64,000 nucleotides of DNA, from positions 182,032-246,031 of the forward strand of contig NZ_CDDB01000001.1 in NCBI RefSeq assembly GCF_000820105.1, read 5' to 3'. The notes under the pieces were generated by a model. It was not told where the DNA came from. It searched no databases and saw nothing but the letters and a program-made list of their open reading frames with translations. The stretch comes from Aeromonas schubertii (GTDB lineage: Bacteria; Pseudomonadota; Gammaproteobacteria; Enterobacterales; Aeromonadaceae). Positions 34,995 through 44,934 of this stretch are shown here, piece by piece. A program made the position numbers and the translations under genes. The stretch's first letter is position 1. Each line of letters begins with the position of its first letter.

Positions 34995-35783
34995 ATGAAT
35001 CCTGCACTCTGGATCAGCAAGACCGGGCTGGACGCTCAGCAGGTCAATATCAGCGTCACCTCCAACAACCTCGCCAACGCGAGCACGGTGGGCTTCAAGA
35101 AAGGGAGAGCCATCTTCGAAGATCTGCTCTACCAGAACATCAACCAACCCGGTGGGCGCTCTTCGGCTGACACGACACTTCCCTCCGGCTTGATGCTGGG
35201 GGCCGGTGCCAAGGTGGTGGCCACCCAGAAGAACCATGGGCAGGGTAACGTACAGACCACCGACAACGCCCTGGATCTGATGGTCAGTGGTCGCGGTTAC
35301 TTCGAGGTGCAGTTACCTGACGGTAGCTCTGCCTATACCCGTAACGGTCAGTTCACCCTCAACGAGGAGGGGACCATAGTCACGCCAGGCAACGGTTACC
35401 GGCTGCAGCCCGAGATCCAGATCCCCGAGAATGCCCAGAGCGTGACGGTGGGCAGTGACGGTCAGGTCTCGGTGAAGCTGGCGGGTGATGGTCAGAGCCA
35501 GGTCGTGGGACAGATCAATATCAATGACTTCGTGAATGCCAGCGGGTTGCAGCCCATGGGGGAGAACCTCTTCCTGGAGACCCAGGCCAGTGGTGCTCCC
35601 ATTCAGGGAACGGCAGGTGCCGATGGCCTGGGGGTCATCAAGCAAGGGATGCTCGAGAGCTCCAACGTCAACGTGACAGAGGAGTTGGTGAACCTGATCC
35701 AGGCTCAGCGAGTCTACGAGATGAACTCCAAGGTGATCTCGGCCGTCGATTCAATGATGTCTTATCTGACCCAAAGGTTGTAA
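34995..35783 (+). CDS. flgG: Flagellar distal rod protein FlgG
   Basis: A 262-residue protein forming the distal rod. MNPALWISKTGLDAQQ and SNNLANASTVGFKKG are the conserved N-terminal parts, and EELVNLIQAQRVYEMNSKV is the conserved C-terminus. Close homologue of FlgF and next gene in the operon. Confidence 0.96.
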   Translation: MNPALWISKTGLDAQQVNISVTSNNLANASTVGFKKGRAIFEDLLYQNINQPGGRSSADTTLPSGLMLGAGAKVVATQKNHGQGNVQTTDNALDLMVSGRGYFEVQLPDGSSAYTRNGQFTLNEEGTIVTPGNGYRLQPEIQIPENAQSVTVGSDGQVSVKLAGDGQSQVVGQININDFVNASGLQPMGENLFLETQASGAPIQGTAGADGLGVIKQGMLESSNVNVTEELVNLIQAQRVYEMNSKVISAVDSMMSYLTQRL

Positions 35784-35796
35784 TGGGAGTGCTGTC

Positions 35797-36468
35797 ATGA
35801 AAGCCGTATGGATGCTAGGGTGCCTGTTGCTGGCCGGTTGTACCTCTACCCCCAACACTCCCAGGCCGGATGATCCCGGATTTGCTCCCGTCTATCCGGA
35901 GAGCGATCCCGTCTCCGTTCGTCCGACCGGCGCCATCTTCCAGCCGGATCAGATCAATAGCATCTATTCGGATATCAAGGCTCACAAGGTGGGTGATCTC
36001 ATCACCATAGAGCTCATCGAGTCGACCTCTGCCTCCAAGAAGGCCAATACCCAGTCGGGCAAGGACAACAAATTCAATCTGGATCCGGTTCAGTTGGGCG
36101 GGATCCCGGTGACGGCCAGCCCCTATGATCTCTCTGCCTCCATCGGCCAGAATGCCGCCTTCAAGGGTCAGGCCAAGGCGGATCAGAGTAACAGTCTGCA
36201 GGGCAGCATCTCGGTGAGTGTCTATAAGGTGCTTCCCAACGGAAATCTCATGGTGCGCGGGGAGAAGTGGATCATGCTTAACAACGGCAACGAGTATATT
36301 CGCATCACAGGGGTGATTCGCCCTGAAGATGTCACCTCGGATAACTCTGTCTCCTCCCAGCGGGTGGCCAATGCCCGTATCTACTACGGTGGCACCGGCG
36401 ATCTTGCCAACAGCCAGGAGCAGGGATGGCTCACCAGTTTCTTCAACGGCCCCTGGTGGCCCCTGTAG
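35797..36468 (+). CDS. flgH: Flagellar L-ring lipoprotein FlgH
   Basis: A 223-residue outer-membrane lipoprotein that forms the L ring bushing. The signal peptide ends in the lipobox LAGC (Cys15 in [17 protein letters not shown]). The body shows the FlgH pattern [14 protein letters not shown] and INGxV-like [15 protein letters not shown]. Confidence 0.95.
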   Translation: MKAVWMLGCLLLAGCTSTPNTPRPDDPGFAPVYPESDPVSVRPTGAIFQPDQINSIYSDIKAHKVGDLITIELIESTSASKKANTQSGKDNKFNLDPVQLGGIPVTASPYDLSASIGQNAAFKGQAKADQSNSLQGSISVSVYKVLPNGNLMVRGEKWIMLNNGNEYIRITGVIRPEDVTSDNSVSSQRVANARIYYGGTGDLANSQEQGWLTSFFNGPWWPL

Positions 36469-36476
36469 GAGGCAGT

Positions 36477-37574
36477 ATGCGTCTACATCAATTCATCATG
36501 CTGGGCCTGTGTCTGGTGCTCCCGTTAAGCGCTCAGGCAACCCGTATCAAGGACATCACCTCGGTTGAAGGGGTGCGCAACAACCAGCTGCTTGGTTATG
36601 GCCTTGTGGTCGGTCTGCCCGGTACGGGGGAGAAGAACAACGCCTTTACCGAGCAGACCTTCCGTACCATGCTCAACAACTTTGGTATCAAGGTCCCGGA
36701 TAATCTCAAGCCCAAGATCAAGGATGTGGCACCCGTGGCGGTTCATGCGGATCTTCCTCCGTTTGCCAAGCCAGGGCAGACCATCGATATCACCGTCTCG
36801 GCCATTGGTGAGGCCAAGAGCCTGCGGGGCGGCACCTTGCTGCAGACCTTTCTCAAGGGGTTGGACGGGCGTGTCTACGCAGTGGCCCAGGGGAGTCTGG
36901 TTGTCGGCGGCCTAGGTGCCGAGGGGGCCGATGGCTCCAAGGTGGTGATCAACACCCCGACAGTGGGGCGTATCGCCAATGGCGCTACCGTGGAGCGTGA
37001 GGTTCCCAATGCCTTCAGCCAGGGGGATACCATCACCTTTAATCTGATGCGTGCCGACTTTACCACCGCACGTCGGGTCTCCGATGCCATCAATGCGCTG
37101 GTTGGACCCAATACGGCGCAGGCCCTCGACGCGACCTCGGTCAAGGTCTATGCCCCCCGGGATCCGGCGCAGCGGGTCTCCTATCTCTCGACCCTTGAGA
37201 ATCTGGAAGTGGACCCGGCGGATGAGGCCGCCAAGATCATCGTCAACTCCCGTACCGGCACCATCGTCATCGGCAAAGAGGTTCGCCTCAAGCCGGCCGC
37301 CATCAGCCACGGGGGATTGACGGTGACCATCGCCGAAAACCAGCAGGTCTCCCAACCCAATCCGTTGGCGGGAGGAGAGACGACGGTGACCAATAACTCC
37401 ACCATCAATGTGCAGCAGGAAGATGGTCGAATGTTCAAGCTCGACACGGGGGCTACCCTCGATGACCTGGTACGGGCAGTCAATCAGGTGGGCGTGGCGC
37501 CGGGAGATCTGATGGCGATTCTGGAGGCGCTGCAGCAGGCAGGGGCCATCCAGGGTGAACTGGTAATTTTGTAA
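36477..37574 (+). CDS. flgI: Flagellar P-ring protein FlgI
   Basis: A 365-residue periplasmic protein forming the P ring around the rod. The start is the ATG after GGAGGCAGT, giving a signal peptide ([19 protein letters not shown]). The mature part begins [21 protein letters not shown], typical of FlgI. The upstream ATG at 36426 overlaps flgH and lacks a signal peptide. Partner chaperone FlgA is encoded upstream. Confidence 0.95.
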   Translation: MRLHQFIMLGLCLVLPLSAQATRIKDITSVEGVRNNQLLGYGLVVGLPGTGEKNNAFTEQTFRTMLNNFGIKVPDNLKPKIKDVAPVAVHADLPPFAKPGQTIDITVSAIGEAKSLRGGTLLQTFLKGLDGRVYAVAQGSLVVGGLGAEGADGSKVVINTPTVGRIANGATVEREVPNAFSQGDTITFNLMRADFTTARRVSDAINALVGPNTAQALDATSVKVYAPRDPAQRVSYLSTLENLEVDPADEAAKIIVNSRTGTIVIGKEVRLKPAAISHGGLTVTIAENQQVSQPNPLAGGETTVTNNSTINVQQEDGRMFKLDTGATLDDLVRAVNQVGVAPGDLMAILEALQQAGAIQGELVIL

Positions 37575-37579
37575 GAAGA

Positions 37580-37600
37580 GGGTGGCAAGAGGTTGCCACC
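37580..37600. repeat. Small hairpin between flgI and flgJ
   Basis: GGTGGCAA-gagg-TTGCCACC lies in the 49-base gap between flgI and flgJ. It has no T tract; an mRNA processing or stability role is possible. Confidence 0.4.
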
Positions 37601-37623
37601 GGCGGCAAGAAGTGAGGCATACC

Positions 37624-38661
37624 ATGGCAGGCATCGACAACCAAGGGGTCAATCTGGGTCTGGTGCAGGATGTTCAGAACCTGGACAAGCTGCGTCAGCT
37701 GAGCAACAGCAGCCAGGGACAGGAGCAGGCGCTTCGTGCCGCCGCCGGGCAATTTGAAGCCATCTTCAGTCAGACCCTGTTTCAGGGGATGCGTCAGGCG
37801 GGGGCCGCACTGACACAAGACAACCCCATGAACAGCAGCTATACCCAGTTTTATGAGGGGATGCTCGATCAGCAGCGGGTTGCCGATATGGCCAGCAAGG
37901 GGGGGCTGGGTATCGCCGACATGGTGGTTCGCCAGCTCTCGCCCAAGACATTTCGCCACGATGACGGCCGCACCTTGCGTATGCCGGAGCGTACCGAGCA
38001 GGTCTATAAGCCCTATGCCCTCAACCTCGAAGAGCAGAAACAGCTCGGTGAGAAACTTGGCAAAGATTTTGCTGAGAAAGAGGCCAGAGGCATACCGGCC
38101 AAGGTCCACACCATGAGAGCCATCCCCCCCATGGGACAGGCCGATGAGAGTAAAGGTGTCACAGCCGGGGCCTCCCGCTTTGATTCACCGTCCGAATTTG
38201 TGCATCGGCTGATGCCGATGGCCAAGAAAGCGGCCGCCAAGCTGGGGTTGAGCCCCGCAGTACTGGTTGCCCAGGCGGCACTCGAGAGCGGATGGGGCAA
38301 GCGGGTGATCCGTAACGGAGATGGCGAAGTGACCCACAACCTGTTTGGTATCAAGGCCGATCCCCGTTGGGAGGGGCCCAAGGCGGTGGTCAGCACGCTC
38401 GAGTATGAGAAGGGGACCCCTTCCAGACAGAAGGCTGCGTTTCGCTCTTATGAATCGTTTGAGGAGAGCTTCAACGATTATGTTGATTTCCTCACGTCGG
38501 GCAGTCGCTATCGTGGTGCTTTGGCCAAAGCGGATAACCCGGACCGCTATTTTGAAGCGCTGCAGGCGGCCGGTTATGCCACCGACCCCCACTATGCGCG
38601 CAAGTTGAAACAGGTGTTGCGCAGCGATGCCATCACCCAGTACACGGAAACGGAGTCTTGA
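37624..38661 (+). CDS. flgJ: Flagellar rod assembly protein/peptidoglycan hydrolase FlgJ
   Basis: A 345-residue bifunctional protein. Residues 1-110 form the rod-scaffold domain (QALRAAAGQFEAIFSQTL, PMNSSYTQFYEGMLDQQ). Residues from about 190 form a glucosaminidase-type domain with the catalytic segment LVAQAALESGWGKRVI and DYVDFL.. RY..AL. It opens the cell wall to let the rod pass. The start is the ATG at 37624; a longer frame from 37582 lacks homology. Confidence 0.95.
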   Translation: MAGIDNQGVNLGLVQDVQNLDKLRQLSNSSQGQEQALRAAAGQFEAIFSQTLFQGMRQAGAALTQDNPMNSSYTQFYEGMLDQQRVADMASKGGLGIADMVVRQLSPKTFRHDDGRTLRMPERTEQVYKPYALNLEEQKQLGEKLGKDFAEKEARGIPAKVHTMRAIPPMGQADESKGVTAGASRFDSPSEFVHRLMPMAKKAAAKLGLSPAVLVAQAALESGWGKRVIRNGDGEVTHNLFGIKADPRWEGPKAVVSTLEYEKGTPSRQKAAFRSYESFEESFNDYVDFLTSGSRYRGALAKADNPDRYFEALQAAGYATDPHYARKLKQVLRSDAITQYTETES

Positions 38662-38664
38662 TAC

Positions 38665-40659
38665 ATGGCCTATGACCTGCTCTCAATCGGTACCTCAGGA
38701 GTATTGGCTCAACAGCGCATGTTGCAGACGACCAGTAACAACATCGTCAACGTCAACAGTCAGGGGTACGTACGTGAACGGACCCTGCTCTATACCAACG
38801 GGTACGGTTGGGGCGTTGGTGACAATGTTACCGAGAGGGTGATCAATCAGTATGCCCTCTCTGAGTTTCGTCGTGACACCTCTTCGATGGCATTTGCCAA
38901 CAGTCGTTATGAGCAGCTCTCGTTGACCGACAGCATGCTCAGTGACAAGGCCAACAGTGTGGGTACTACGATCACCTCCTATTTCAATGCTCTGCATAAT
39001 GCCAATGAGTCTCCGAGCGACCTGTTTGCCAGAACCAATACCCTCTCCGAGATCGATAACATGGTGAGCCGTTTCCATTCTCAATCGGCTCGCCTGGATA
39101 AACAGACCGACAATATCAACAGCCGGATTTCCGACAATGTGGATAAGGTCAATGGGCTTCTCAAGAGTATCAATGAATTAAACGAGGCCATCGTCAAGAC
39201 CAATGGTGCGACCGAAGAGAACATCATGCTGTTTGATCAGCGTGATGATGCTATTCGTCAGCTCTCGGAGATGATGGATGTTCGGACGGTGAACCAACCG
39301 AATGGCAGCGTCTTGATCAATATGGCCAATGGCCAGTCACTGGTGTTGGCCGGTTCATATGCCCAGATGTCGGTTATTCCGGGCGAGCCTGATTCGCGGA
39401 TGAGTGAAATTAACTGGCAACTGGGCAACAGTACCAGCCAGATCGATTCCACCACTCTGGGGGGAAGTCTGGGAGGCCTGTTCCAGGCCAGAGCGGATCT
39501 GGAGCCCACCAAACGTGAGTTGGGGCAGCTGGCGGTATCGATCGCCGATGCGATGAATCAGCAGAACCGCCTCGGGATGGATCTCGACAATGAAATTGGC
39601 GGGGATATCTTCTCGCTGACCAGCGCAAAAGGGTTGGAATACAAAAGTAATACCGGATCGGTGCAGGGTACTGCCTCTTTTGTGCCCGGCAAAGGTTCTC
39701 AGGTGATGCCTTTTGACTATGAGGTCAAGTTTGGTGCCGCTGGTGCGTTTGAGGTATTTAGCATAGGGGCAGACGGGAAACCGACGTCTGTGGGGACAGG
39801 CAGCATGCCTCCCAACAGCTATGAAATAGCAGGGCAGGGGATTCAGCTCGACTTCACTGGTGCCCCGGCCTCAGGGGACAGACTGCTGTTCCAACCCACC
39901 AAGCAGGCCGCCAGCGGGATAGAAAAGATTATTACCCGTGGTGAAGATCTGGCCCTGGCGTCTCCACTCAAGGCTGATGCCAATAGTCAAAACCAGGGAA
40001 ATGGCGCTATCACCATCAACGGTGTGTTCAACACGGGCACCGGCTCGGCATTGGCGGCGAACAACCTGGATCCGACCGCTCCTCAAGTGATCAAAATCGC
40101 GGCGAACGGTGACTACCAGGTTTATGCCGGTGATGGCACCACCTTGATAGGGACGGCACCGGCATCCACCAATGGTCAAAATATTCTTGCAGAGTTGAAA
40201 GATGCGGGCGGGACACTTGTATATGCCAATCCCCAGTCTGTCCCCGGTTATGACTTCAGTATTACCGGAAAAGTGAAGCCGACGGACCAATTCAACATTG
40301 CATACAACCGGGATGGTTTTGCCAACAACGAAAATGGCTTGAAGCTGGCTGATCTCCAGAGTAAAGACCTGGTGAGAAAACAGAGCAGTGCATCGAGTGA
40401 TGACAAGATGACGTTTGGAGAAGCGAGCTCTTCCATCGTCGTCAATATTGGTAACAAAGCCAGTCAGGCCAAGATTAGCATGGAGGCCAGCAAGGCCAAG
40501 CTGCTCCAGAGCCAGACGCTCTTCGAGAGTACCTCCGGGGTCAACCTCGAGGAAGAGGCGGCCAATTTGATCCGTTATCAGCAGGCCTATTCGGCATCGG
40601 CTCAGGTGGTATCGACGGCCAAGACCATCTTTGACACCATACTGTCGGCGGTGAGGTAA
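38665..40659 (+). CDS. flgK: Hook-associated protein 1 FlgK
   Basis: A 664-residue junction protein between hook and filament. Conserved ends are visible: LLSIGTSGVLAQQRMLQTTS at the N-terminus and EEEAANLIRYQQAYSASAQV at the C-terminus. The centre is enlarged compared with the enteric protein. Its chaperone FlgN is encoded on the other strand nearby. Confidence 0.95.
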   Translation: MAYDLLSIGTSGVLAQQRMLQTTSNNIVNVNSQGYVRERTLLYTNGYGWGVGDNVTERVINQYALSEFRRDTSSMAFANSRYEQLSLTDSMLSDKANSVGTTITSYFNALHNANESPSDLFARTNTLSEIDNMVSRFHSQSARLDKQTDNINSRISDNVDKVNGLLKSINELNEAIVKTNGATEENIMLFDQRDDAIRQLSEMMDVRTVNQPNGSVLINMANGQSLVLAGSYAQMSVIPGEPDSRMSEINWQLGNSTSQIDSTTLGGSLGGLFQARADLEPTKRELGQLAVSIADAMNQQNRLGMDLDNEIGGDIFSLTSAKGLEYKSNTGSVQGTASFVPGKGSQVMPFDYEVKFGAAGAFEVFSIGADGKPTSVGTGSMPPNSYEIAGQGIQLDFTGAPASGDRLLFQPTKQAASGIEKIITRGEDLALASPLKADANSQNQGNGAITINGVFNTGTGSALAANNLDPTAPQVIKIAANGDYQVYAGDGTTLIGTAPASTNGQNILAELKDAGGTLVYANPQSVPGYDFSITGKVKPTDQFNIAYNRDGFANNENGLKLADLQSKDLVRKQSSASSDDKMTFGEASSSIVVNIGNKASQAKISMEASKAKLLQSQTLFESTSGVNLEEEAANLIRYQQAYSASAQVVSTAKTIFDTILSAVR

Positions 40660-40664
40660 TCATT

Positions 40665-41870
40665 ATGCGTGTCACCACTAACATGATTTACAACCGTAAC
40701 CTCTCCTCGTTGACCTCTTCTAATGAGCGGCTGAACAATGCCTATGAGCAGTGGCAGACGGGGGACAAGTTCAAGACGGCGGGACAAGACCCGGCAGGGA
40801 TGAACCAGAAGCTTGAACTGACCAACGAGATCGATCTCTACAAGCAGTACAGTATCAATGGTGGACTATTAGAAAATAGCCTGAGCCATGAGGATACTAT
40901 TCTCGATGCACTCAACTCGACCATGATGAGTGCTCGAACACTGATCCTGAAGTCAAATAGTGGTGTGCTGAGTCAGGATGATCGTAACTCCATTGCAAGT
41001 GAATTGTCTGGTCTGCAAAAGCAGATGTTTGATCTGATTAATACCAAGAATGCCCAAGGGGACTATATCTTCGGTGGTAATCAGAGCCAGAAGCAGCCCT
41101 ATGTCAAGGACGCGTCGGGGAACTATGTATTCCAAGGGGACACGGGGCAACGTTTTATACAGATATCCCCCACCGTCGCCATCCCTGCAAATGACAATGG
41201 ATTGGGAATATTTGAATCTGTGCCTACTCGAAGAACCGCAAGTTCTGGTTCGGCTGGCTTGAGCGTAAAAATATCTGACCAAGGGCAGTTCGATAATTAT
41301 TATCAACAGAACTACAACCCTGTCGGCGGGAATAACTTCACGCTGGAAACGACAGCCGGAACACCCAATACCTATCAGATCAAAGATGGGGGCGGAGCTG
41401 TCATCCAGTCCGGGGACCTCTCGGCCGAAGGCACGGTTGCCTTCAATGGTATGGAGTTGAAGGTGACCGGCGCCATCGGAGGAGCCCCCCTGGGATTTGG
41501 CCTGGACGTACCCAAAAACGACAACATTCTCAACGGTATGCAGAGTTTTATCGAAGCATTGCAGGATCCGACCGTCGTGCAGGATGAGCTGTTGGCCAAG
41601 GCTGCCGATGGCCTGGTGCATCTGGATAATGCAAGGCTTCGCATCGACAGGGCTCAAGGCGATGTCGGGGCCCGGTTGAACAACCTAAAACAGGTGATGG
41701 ACTCCAACTCCTCTCTGGACGTCTTTAACAAGACGGTGAGGGCCAAGGTATCAGAAGCCGACATCTATGAGGTCATTGCGGCGATTGCGACAGAAGAGGC
41801 GGCCTTGAGTGCCTCACAGACGGCATTTAGCCGGATCGGACGTTTGACGCTCTTTGACTACATTCGATAA
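40665..41870 (+). CDS. flgL: Hook-associated protein 3 FlgL
   Basis: A 401-residue junction protein related to flagellin. The N-terminus (MRVTTNMIYNRNLSSLTSSN) and C-terminus (EAALSASQTAFSRIGRLTLF) show the flagellin-like ends. It begins 6 bases after flgK and ends the flgFGHIJKL operon, just before a terminator. Confidence 0.94.
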   Translation: MRVTTNMIYNRNLSSLTSSNERLNNAYEQWQTGDKFKTAGQDPAGMNQKLELTNEIDLYKQYSINGGLLENSLSHEDTILDALNSTMMSARTLILKSNSGVLSQDDRNSIASELSGLQKQMFDLINTKNAQGDYIFGGNQSQKQPYVKDASGNYVFQGDTGQRFIQISPTVAIPANDNGLGIFESVPTRRTASSGSAGLSVKISDQGQFDNYYQQNYNPVGGNNFTLETTAGTPNTYQIKDGGGAVIQSGDLSAEGTVAFNGMELKVTGAIGGAPLGFGLDVPKNDNILNGMQSFIEALQDPTVVQDELLAKAADGLVHLDNARLRIDRAQGDVGARLNNLKQVMDSNSSLDVFNKTVRAKVSEADIYEVIAAIATEEAALSASQTAFSRIGRLTLFDYIR

Positions 41871-41885
41871 CGCTTATTTGTACAG

Positions 41886-41920
41886 AAAAAACCCGCTTTC
41901 AGGCGGGTTTTTGATTTTTT
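41886..41920 (+). terminator. Terminator after flgL
   Basis: AAAAACCCGC-tttcag-GCGGGTTTTT is followed by a T-rich tract. Confidence 0.9.
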
Positions 41921-41922
41921 GC

Positions 41923-41949
41923 TAAAGGAAATCTGTGCTGGGTCGATAC
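41923..41949 (+). promoter_or_regulatory. Upstream sigma28-type promoter before flaA
   Basis: TAAAGGAA, 11 bases, GTCGATAC. It matches the sigma28 consensus less well in the -10 than the downstream copy at 42002-42028, and resembles it closely, so it may be a duplicated or decayed promoter. Confidence 0.5.
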
Positions 41950-42001
41950 AGTGAACATGGTGGTTATCAATCTGTTCTTGAAAGAAGTTGCTAAAAAAAG
42001 C

Positions 42002-42028
42002 TAAAGGAATCAGATAGGCCGCCGATAC
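42002..42028 (+). promoter_or_regulatory. Sigma28 (FliA) promoter of flaA
   Basis: TAAAGGAA, 11 bases, GCCGATAC, about 70 bases before the flaA ATG. Good match to the sigma28 consensus. Confidence 0.85.
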
Positions 42029-42100
42029 AAAGTTAAGTCAGATAAATGACTGGCTAAAAATAAAAAATAAAAGATCTGTTTTAAGCTTAGGAGAATAGTC

Positions 42101-42978
42101 ATGAGTATGTACGTTAATACCAACGTATCGAGCATCAATGCTCAACGTCAGCTTCGTGGTAATAATATGGGGCTGGACACCGCATATCAGCGTCTCTCTT
42201 CTGGTCTGCGCATTAATAGCGCAAAAGATGATGCGGCTGGTCTGCAAATATCAAACCGTATGACCTCTCAGATTAATGGTCTCAACCAGGGTAACCGTAA
42301 TGCAAATGACGGTATCGCCATGGCTCAGACTGCTGAAGGTGCGATGGAAGAGATCACCGGCATGCTGCAACGTATGCGGACCCTCTCGTCCCAGTCTGCC
42401 AACGGCACCAATACGACGGCCGATCGTCAGGCTCTGCAACAAGAGGTGGATCAACTCTCCCAAGAGATTACCCGGGTATCCAACGACACCACCTTCGGTG
42501 GCAAGAAACTGCTACCGACGGTAATGCCGCCGTTGCCGCAGGGGTGAATATTCAGGTCGGTTCCGATGCCAACCAGATCATCTCCTTCAAACTCTCTTTC
42601 TCCTTCTCGGTAGATGGTTTGAAGACGGCTTCTGGTTCGACCCTGGCTACCACAGGTTCAGGGGCTGCGACTCTGGTCGATATCAGTACCTCGACCAATG
42701 CCCAGTCTGTATTGGGCGGGATTGACAAGTTGATCCGTCAGGTAGACTCCAAGCGAGCCGAACTGGGTGCCGTACAGAACCGACTGGAGTCAACCATTCG
42801 CAACCAGTCCAACATCTCCGAGAATGTTTCCGCGGCCCGCTCCCGCGTGAGAGATGCCGACTTTGCGGTTGAAACGGCTAACCTGACTCAGTTCAACATA
42901 CTGCAGCAGGCATCCAGTACCATCCTGACTCAGGCGAACGCCCGCCCGCAAGGTGCGCTGTCTCTGCTCAGAGGTTAA
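42101..42978 (+). pseudogene. flaA: Polar flagellin FlaA, frameshifted
   Basis: Two frames together encode one flagellin. Frame 1 runs from the ATG after TTAGGAG through the conserved D0/D1 N-terminus to GGKKLL, then reads out of frame and stops near 42547. The second frame continues [20 protein letters not shown] to the conserved C-terminal D1/D0 ([20 protein letters not shown], then QGALSLLRG). The break is a single-base loss at 42512-42517. The intact product would be about 292 residues, nearly identical to FlaB through residue 136. A true lesion would leave only FlaB; a sequencing error is equally possible. Confidence 0.9.
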
Positions 42979-42989
42979 CAATAAAAAAG

Positions 42990-43014
42990 AAAGGCGGTTG
43001 TTCAGGCCGCCTTT
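42990..43014. terminator. Hairpin after flaA
   Basis: AAAGGCGG / CCGCCTTT around a 9-base loop. On the plus strand it is followed by CGGG instead of a T run; on the minus strand it is followed by TTTTTTATT, so it looks stronger as a minus-strand terminator. Confidence 0.55.
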
Positions 43015-43151
43015 CGGGAGGACGTATCAGAGGGTGTTCGGGATATCATGTCTCTGATCCGCCACAACTATGGTAGTCTTTAAAGCTCAGCGAGCTTGGT
43101 ATACAAATGTATCCATCACTCGCCAAGAATTCTCCTGAGCTAAAGCTCGTT

Positions 43152-43177
43152 GGCCGACCTTGTGTCGGCCCTTTTTA
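43152..43177 (+). terminator. Rho-independent terminator between flaA and flaB
   Basis: GGCCGAC-cttgt-GTCGGCC followed by CTTTTTAT. It could end flaA transcripts that read past the first hairpin, or a small RNA. Confidence 0.8.
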
Positions 43178-43407
43178 TATGTGTTCCATAGCAAAGCACA
43201 TAACGTGCCACTTTTTCGCGTTTATCATGTGCCTCGAGTGGGGCTCTTTGGCAAGCACGCCACTCCATGAGATGAGGATGAGTGACACTATAGCGTCATA
43301 GAGTCGTCACCACCCTCCGACGCCCCCGTCTTGAGTCAAAAAAACATCTCAACCGTCCCCCCAGAAGGGAGATGGCAAAAAGTGGTCGGGGGCGGCAATT
43401 TTTTTCC

Positions 43408-43434
43408 TAAAGTTATCTCCATCAATGCCGCTAA
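43408..43434 (+). promoter_or_regulatory. Sigma28 (FliA) promoter of flaB
   Basis: TAAAGTTA, 11 bases, GCCGCTAA; one mismatch in each element from the sigma28 consensus. It lies about 180 bases before flaB, leaving a long leader. Confidence 0.8.
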
Positions 43435-43616
43435 ACAGGGTAAGCAAAACAAGGGTGTTCGGGACTCCTGAAATTTTGCGCTACGGCAGGTCCGGCTCCG
43501 TTCAAGTTGGATCTGCCAATGGAGGCATAGAAGCCTGTTCAACTTCTGTGTCTTCCTGGAGCAAGAGGGCTGGCAAACCGCGAGGCCTGCTCTGTGTATG
43601 AATTAGGAGAAATATC

Positions 43617-44480
43617 ATGTCTTTATTTATCAACACTAACGTGTCCTCGCTGAATGCTCAGCGTAACTTGCTGAACAACAACAAGAATCTGGACACCGCT
43701 TACCAGCGCCTCTCCTCGGGTCTGCGTATCAACAGCGCCAAAGATGACGCCGCAGGTCTGCAGATCTCCAACCGTATGACCTCCCAGATCAATGGCCTTA
43801 ACCAGGGTAACCGTAACGCTAACGACGGTATTGCCATGGCTCAGACCGCTGAAGGGGCGATGGAAGAAGTGACCGGTATGCTGCAGCGTATGCGTACCCT
43901 GGCATCCCAGTCTGCTAACGGTACCAACACCACTGCCGACCGTACCGCACTGCAGCAGGAAGTCGACCAGTTGTCCGAGGAGATCACCCGTATCTCTAAC
44001 GACACCACCTTCGGTGGCAAGAAGCTGCTCGACGGTACTGCCGGTGAAGTCAAAATCCAGGTGGGCTCCGACGCTAACCAGACCATCTCTTTCAAACTGA
44101 CCATCGCGTTCTCCGTCGATGGCTTGAAGACGGCTTCTGGCTCTACCCTGGCAACGAGTGGATCCGGTGCGACTACCAAGGTTGATATCAGTACCTCTAC
44201 CAACGCCCAGTCCGTACTCGGTGGCATCGACAAGATGATCCAGAAGGTGGACTCCCAGCGTGCACAGTTGGGTGCGGTTCAAAACCGTCTCGAATCGACC
44301 ATCCGTAACCAGTCGAACATCTCCGAGAACCTCTCGGGTGCTCGCTCACGGGTTCGCGATGCCGACTTTGCCGTAGAGACTGCCAACCTGACCCAGAGCA
44401 ACATTCTGCAGCAGGCGGCCTCCAGTGTACTGGCTCAGGCTAACCAACGTCCGACCAGCGCCCTGTCACTGCTGCGTTAA
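43617..44480 (+). CDS. flaB: Polar flagellin FlaB
   Basis: The intact 287-residue flagellin. [19 protein letters not shown] at the N-terminus and [19 protein letters not shown] at the C-terminus are the conserved D0/D1 ends. The short central D2/D3 region is Ser/Thr-rich ([23 protein letters not shown]), which fits the O-glycosylation sites of Aeromonas flagellins. TTAGGAG precedes the ATG. Glycosylation genes (maf, pse) lie just downstream. FlaG follows within 25 bases. Confidence 0.95.
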   Translation: MSLFINTNVSSLNAQRNLLNNNKNLDTAYQRLSSGLRINSAKDDAAGLQISNRMTSQINGLNQGNRNANDGIAMAQTAEGAMEEVTGMLQRMRTLASQSANGTNTTADRTALQQEVDQLSEEITRISNDTTFGGKKLLDGTAGEVKIQVGSDANQTISFKLTIAFSVDGLKTASGSTLATSGSGATTKVDISTSTNAQSVLGGIDKMIQKVDSQRAQLGAVQNRLESTIRNQSNISENLSGARSRVRDADFAVETANLTQSNILQQAASSVLAQANQRPTSALSLLR

Positions 44481-44504
44481 GGGTAATGCAGGTAGGAGGC
44501 TATC

Positions 44505-44918
44505 ATGACCATGGTCAATCCTGACAAAGCCTCCTCTGTTGTGTTGACCACGACGAGGGAAGGGGGTGGCCCGGAGGCCGCCGCCTTCCCTTTGGTACAA
44601 CATAAGGAGGCAACTGCAACGACCGTTCAGCCAAAGCCGACAGGCCCGAACGAGAGCAAGCACATTTCGGCCGAAGCTGTTGAAAAACAGGTACAAAAGT
44701 TGCAGGAGATCGCCCAGACGAAGGGGTGGTATCTCAACATCTCGATGGACAAGGAGCTGAGCAAGACTGTCATTAAGGTGTTTGATAAGGACTCGAAAGA
44801 GTTGATTCGTCAGATTCCGAGTGAAGAACTGCTGGCGTTGTCAAAGAGATTGAAAACACTTCAGGAGAGTGAATTCGGTGAGCAGGTGAAAGGGCTGCTC
44901 TTCGACCAATCCGTATAG
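44505..44918 (+). CDS. flaG: Flagellar protein FlaG
   Basis: A 137-residue protein. The first 60 residues are variable and Pro/Thr-rich; the conserved FlaG part is EKQVQKLQEIAQTKGWYLNI then VIKVFDKDSKELIRQIPSEE. In other polar flagellates FlaG affects filament length. GGAGG precedes the ATG. It belongs to the flaG-fliD-fliS unit. Confidence 0.93.
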   Translation: MTMVNPDKASSVVLTTTREGGGPEAAAFPLVQHKEATATTVQPKPTGPNESKHISAEAVEKQVQKLQEIAQTKGWYLNISMDKELSKTVIKVFDKDSKELIRQIPSEELLALSKRLKTLQESEFGEQVKGLLFDQSV

Positions 44919-44934
44919 ATGAGAGGATGTAGAA

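Larger units (their letters stand above)
42979..43616 (+). other. Flagellin intergenic region (about 640 bases, no gene)
   Basis: I find no convincing ORF here; a 64-residue frame at 43107-43301 lacks a ribosome-binding site and family features. The region holds two hairpins (42990-43014 and 43152-43177), a GGTATACaaatGTATCC near-palindrome around 43097, and the sigma28 promoter of flaB at 43408-43434. The distance is long for two flagellin genes and leaves room for a small RNA ending at 43177. Confidence 0.7.

Noticed and set aside
43107-43301. 64-residue ORF in the flaA-flaB spacer
   Set aside because: No ribosome-binding site, no recognisable protein pattern, and a strong terminator lies inside it.
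42101-44480. Long direct repeat formed by flaA and flaB
   Set aside because: The repeat is explained by paralogous flagellin genes and does not represent a mobile or structural repeat.
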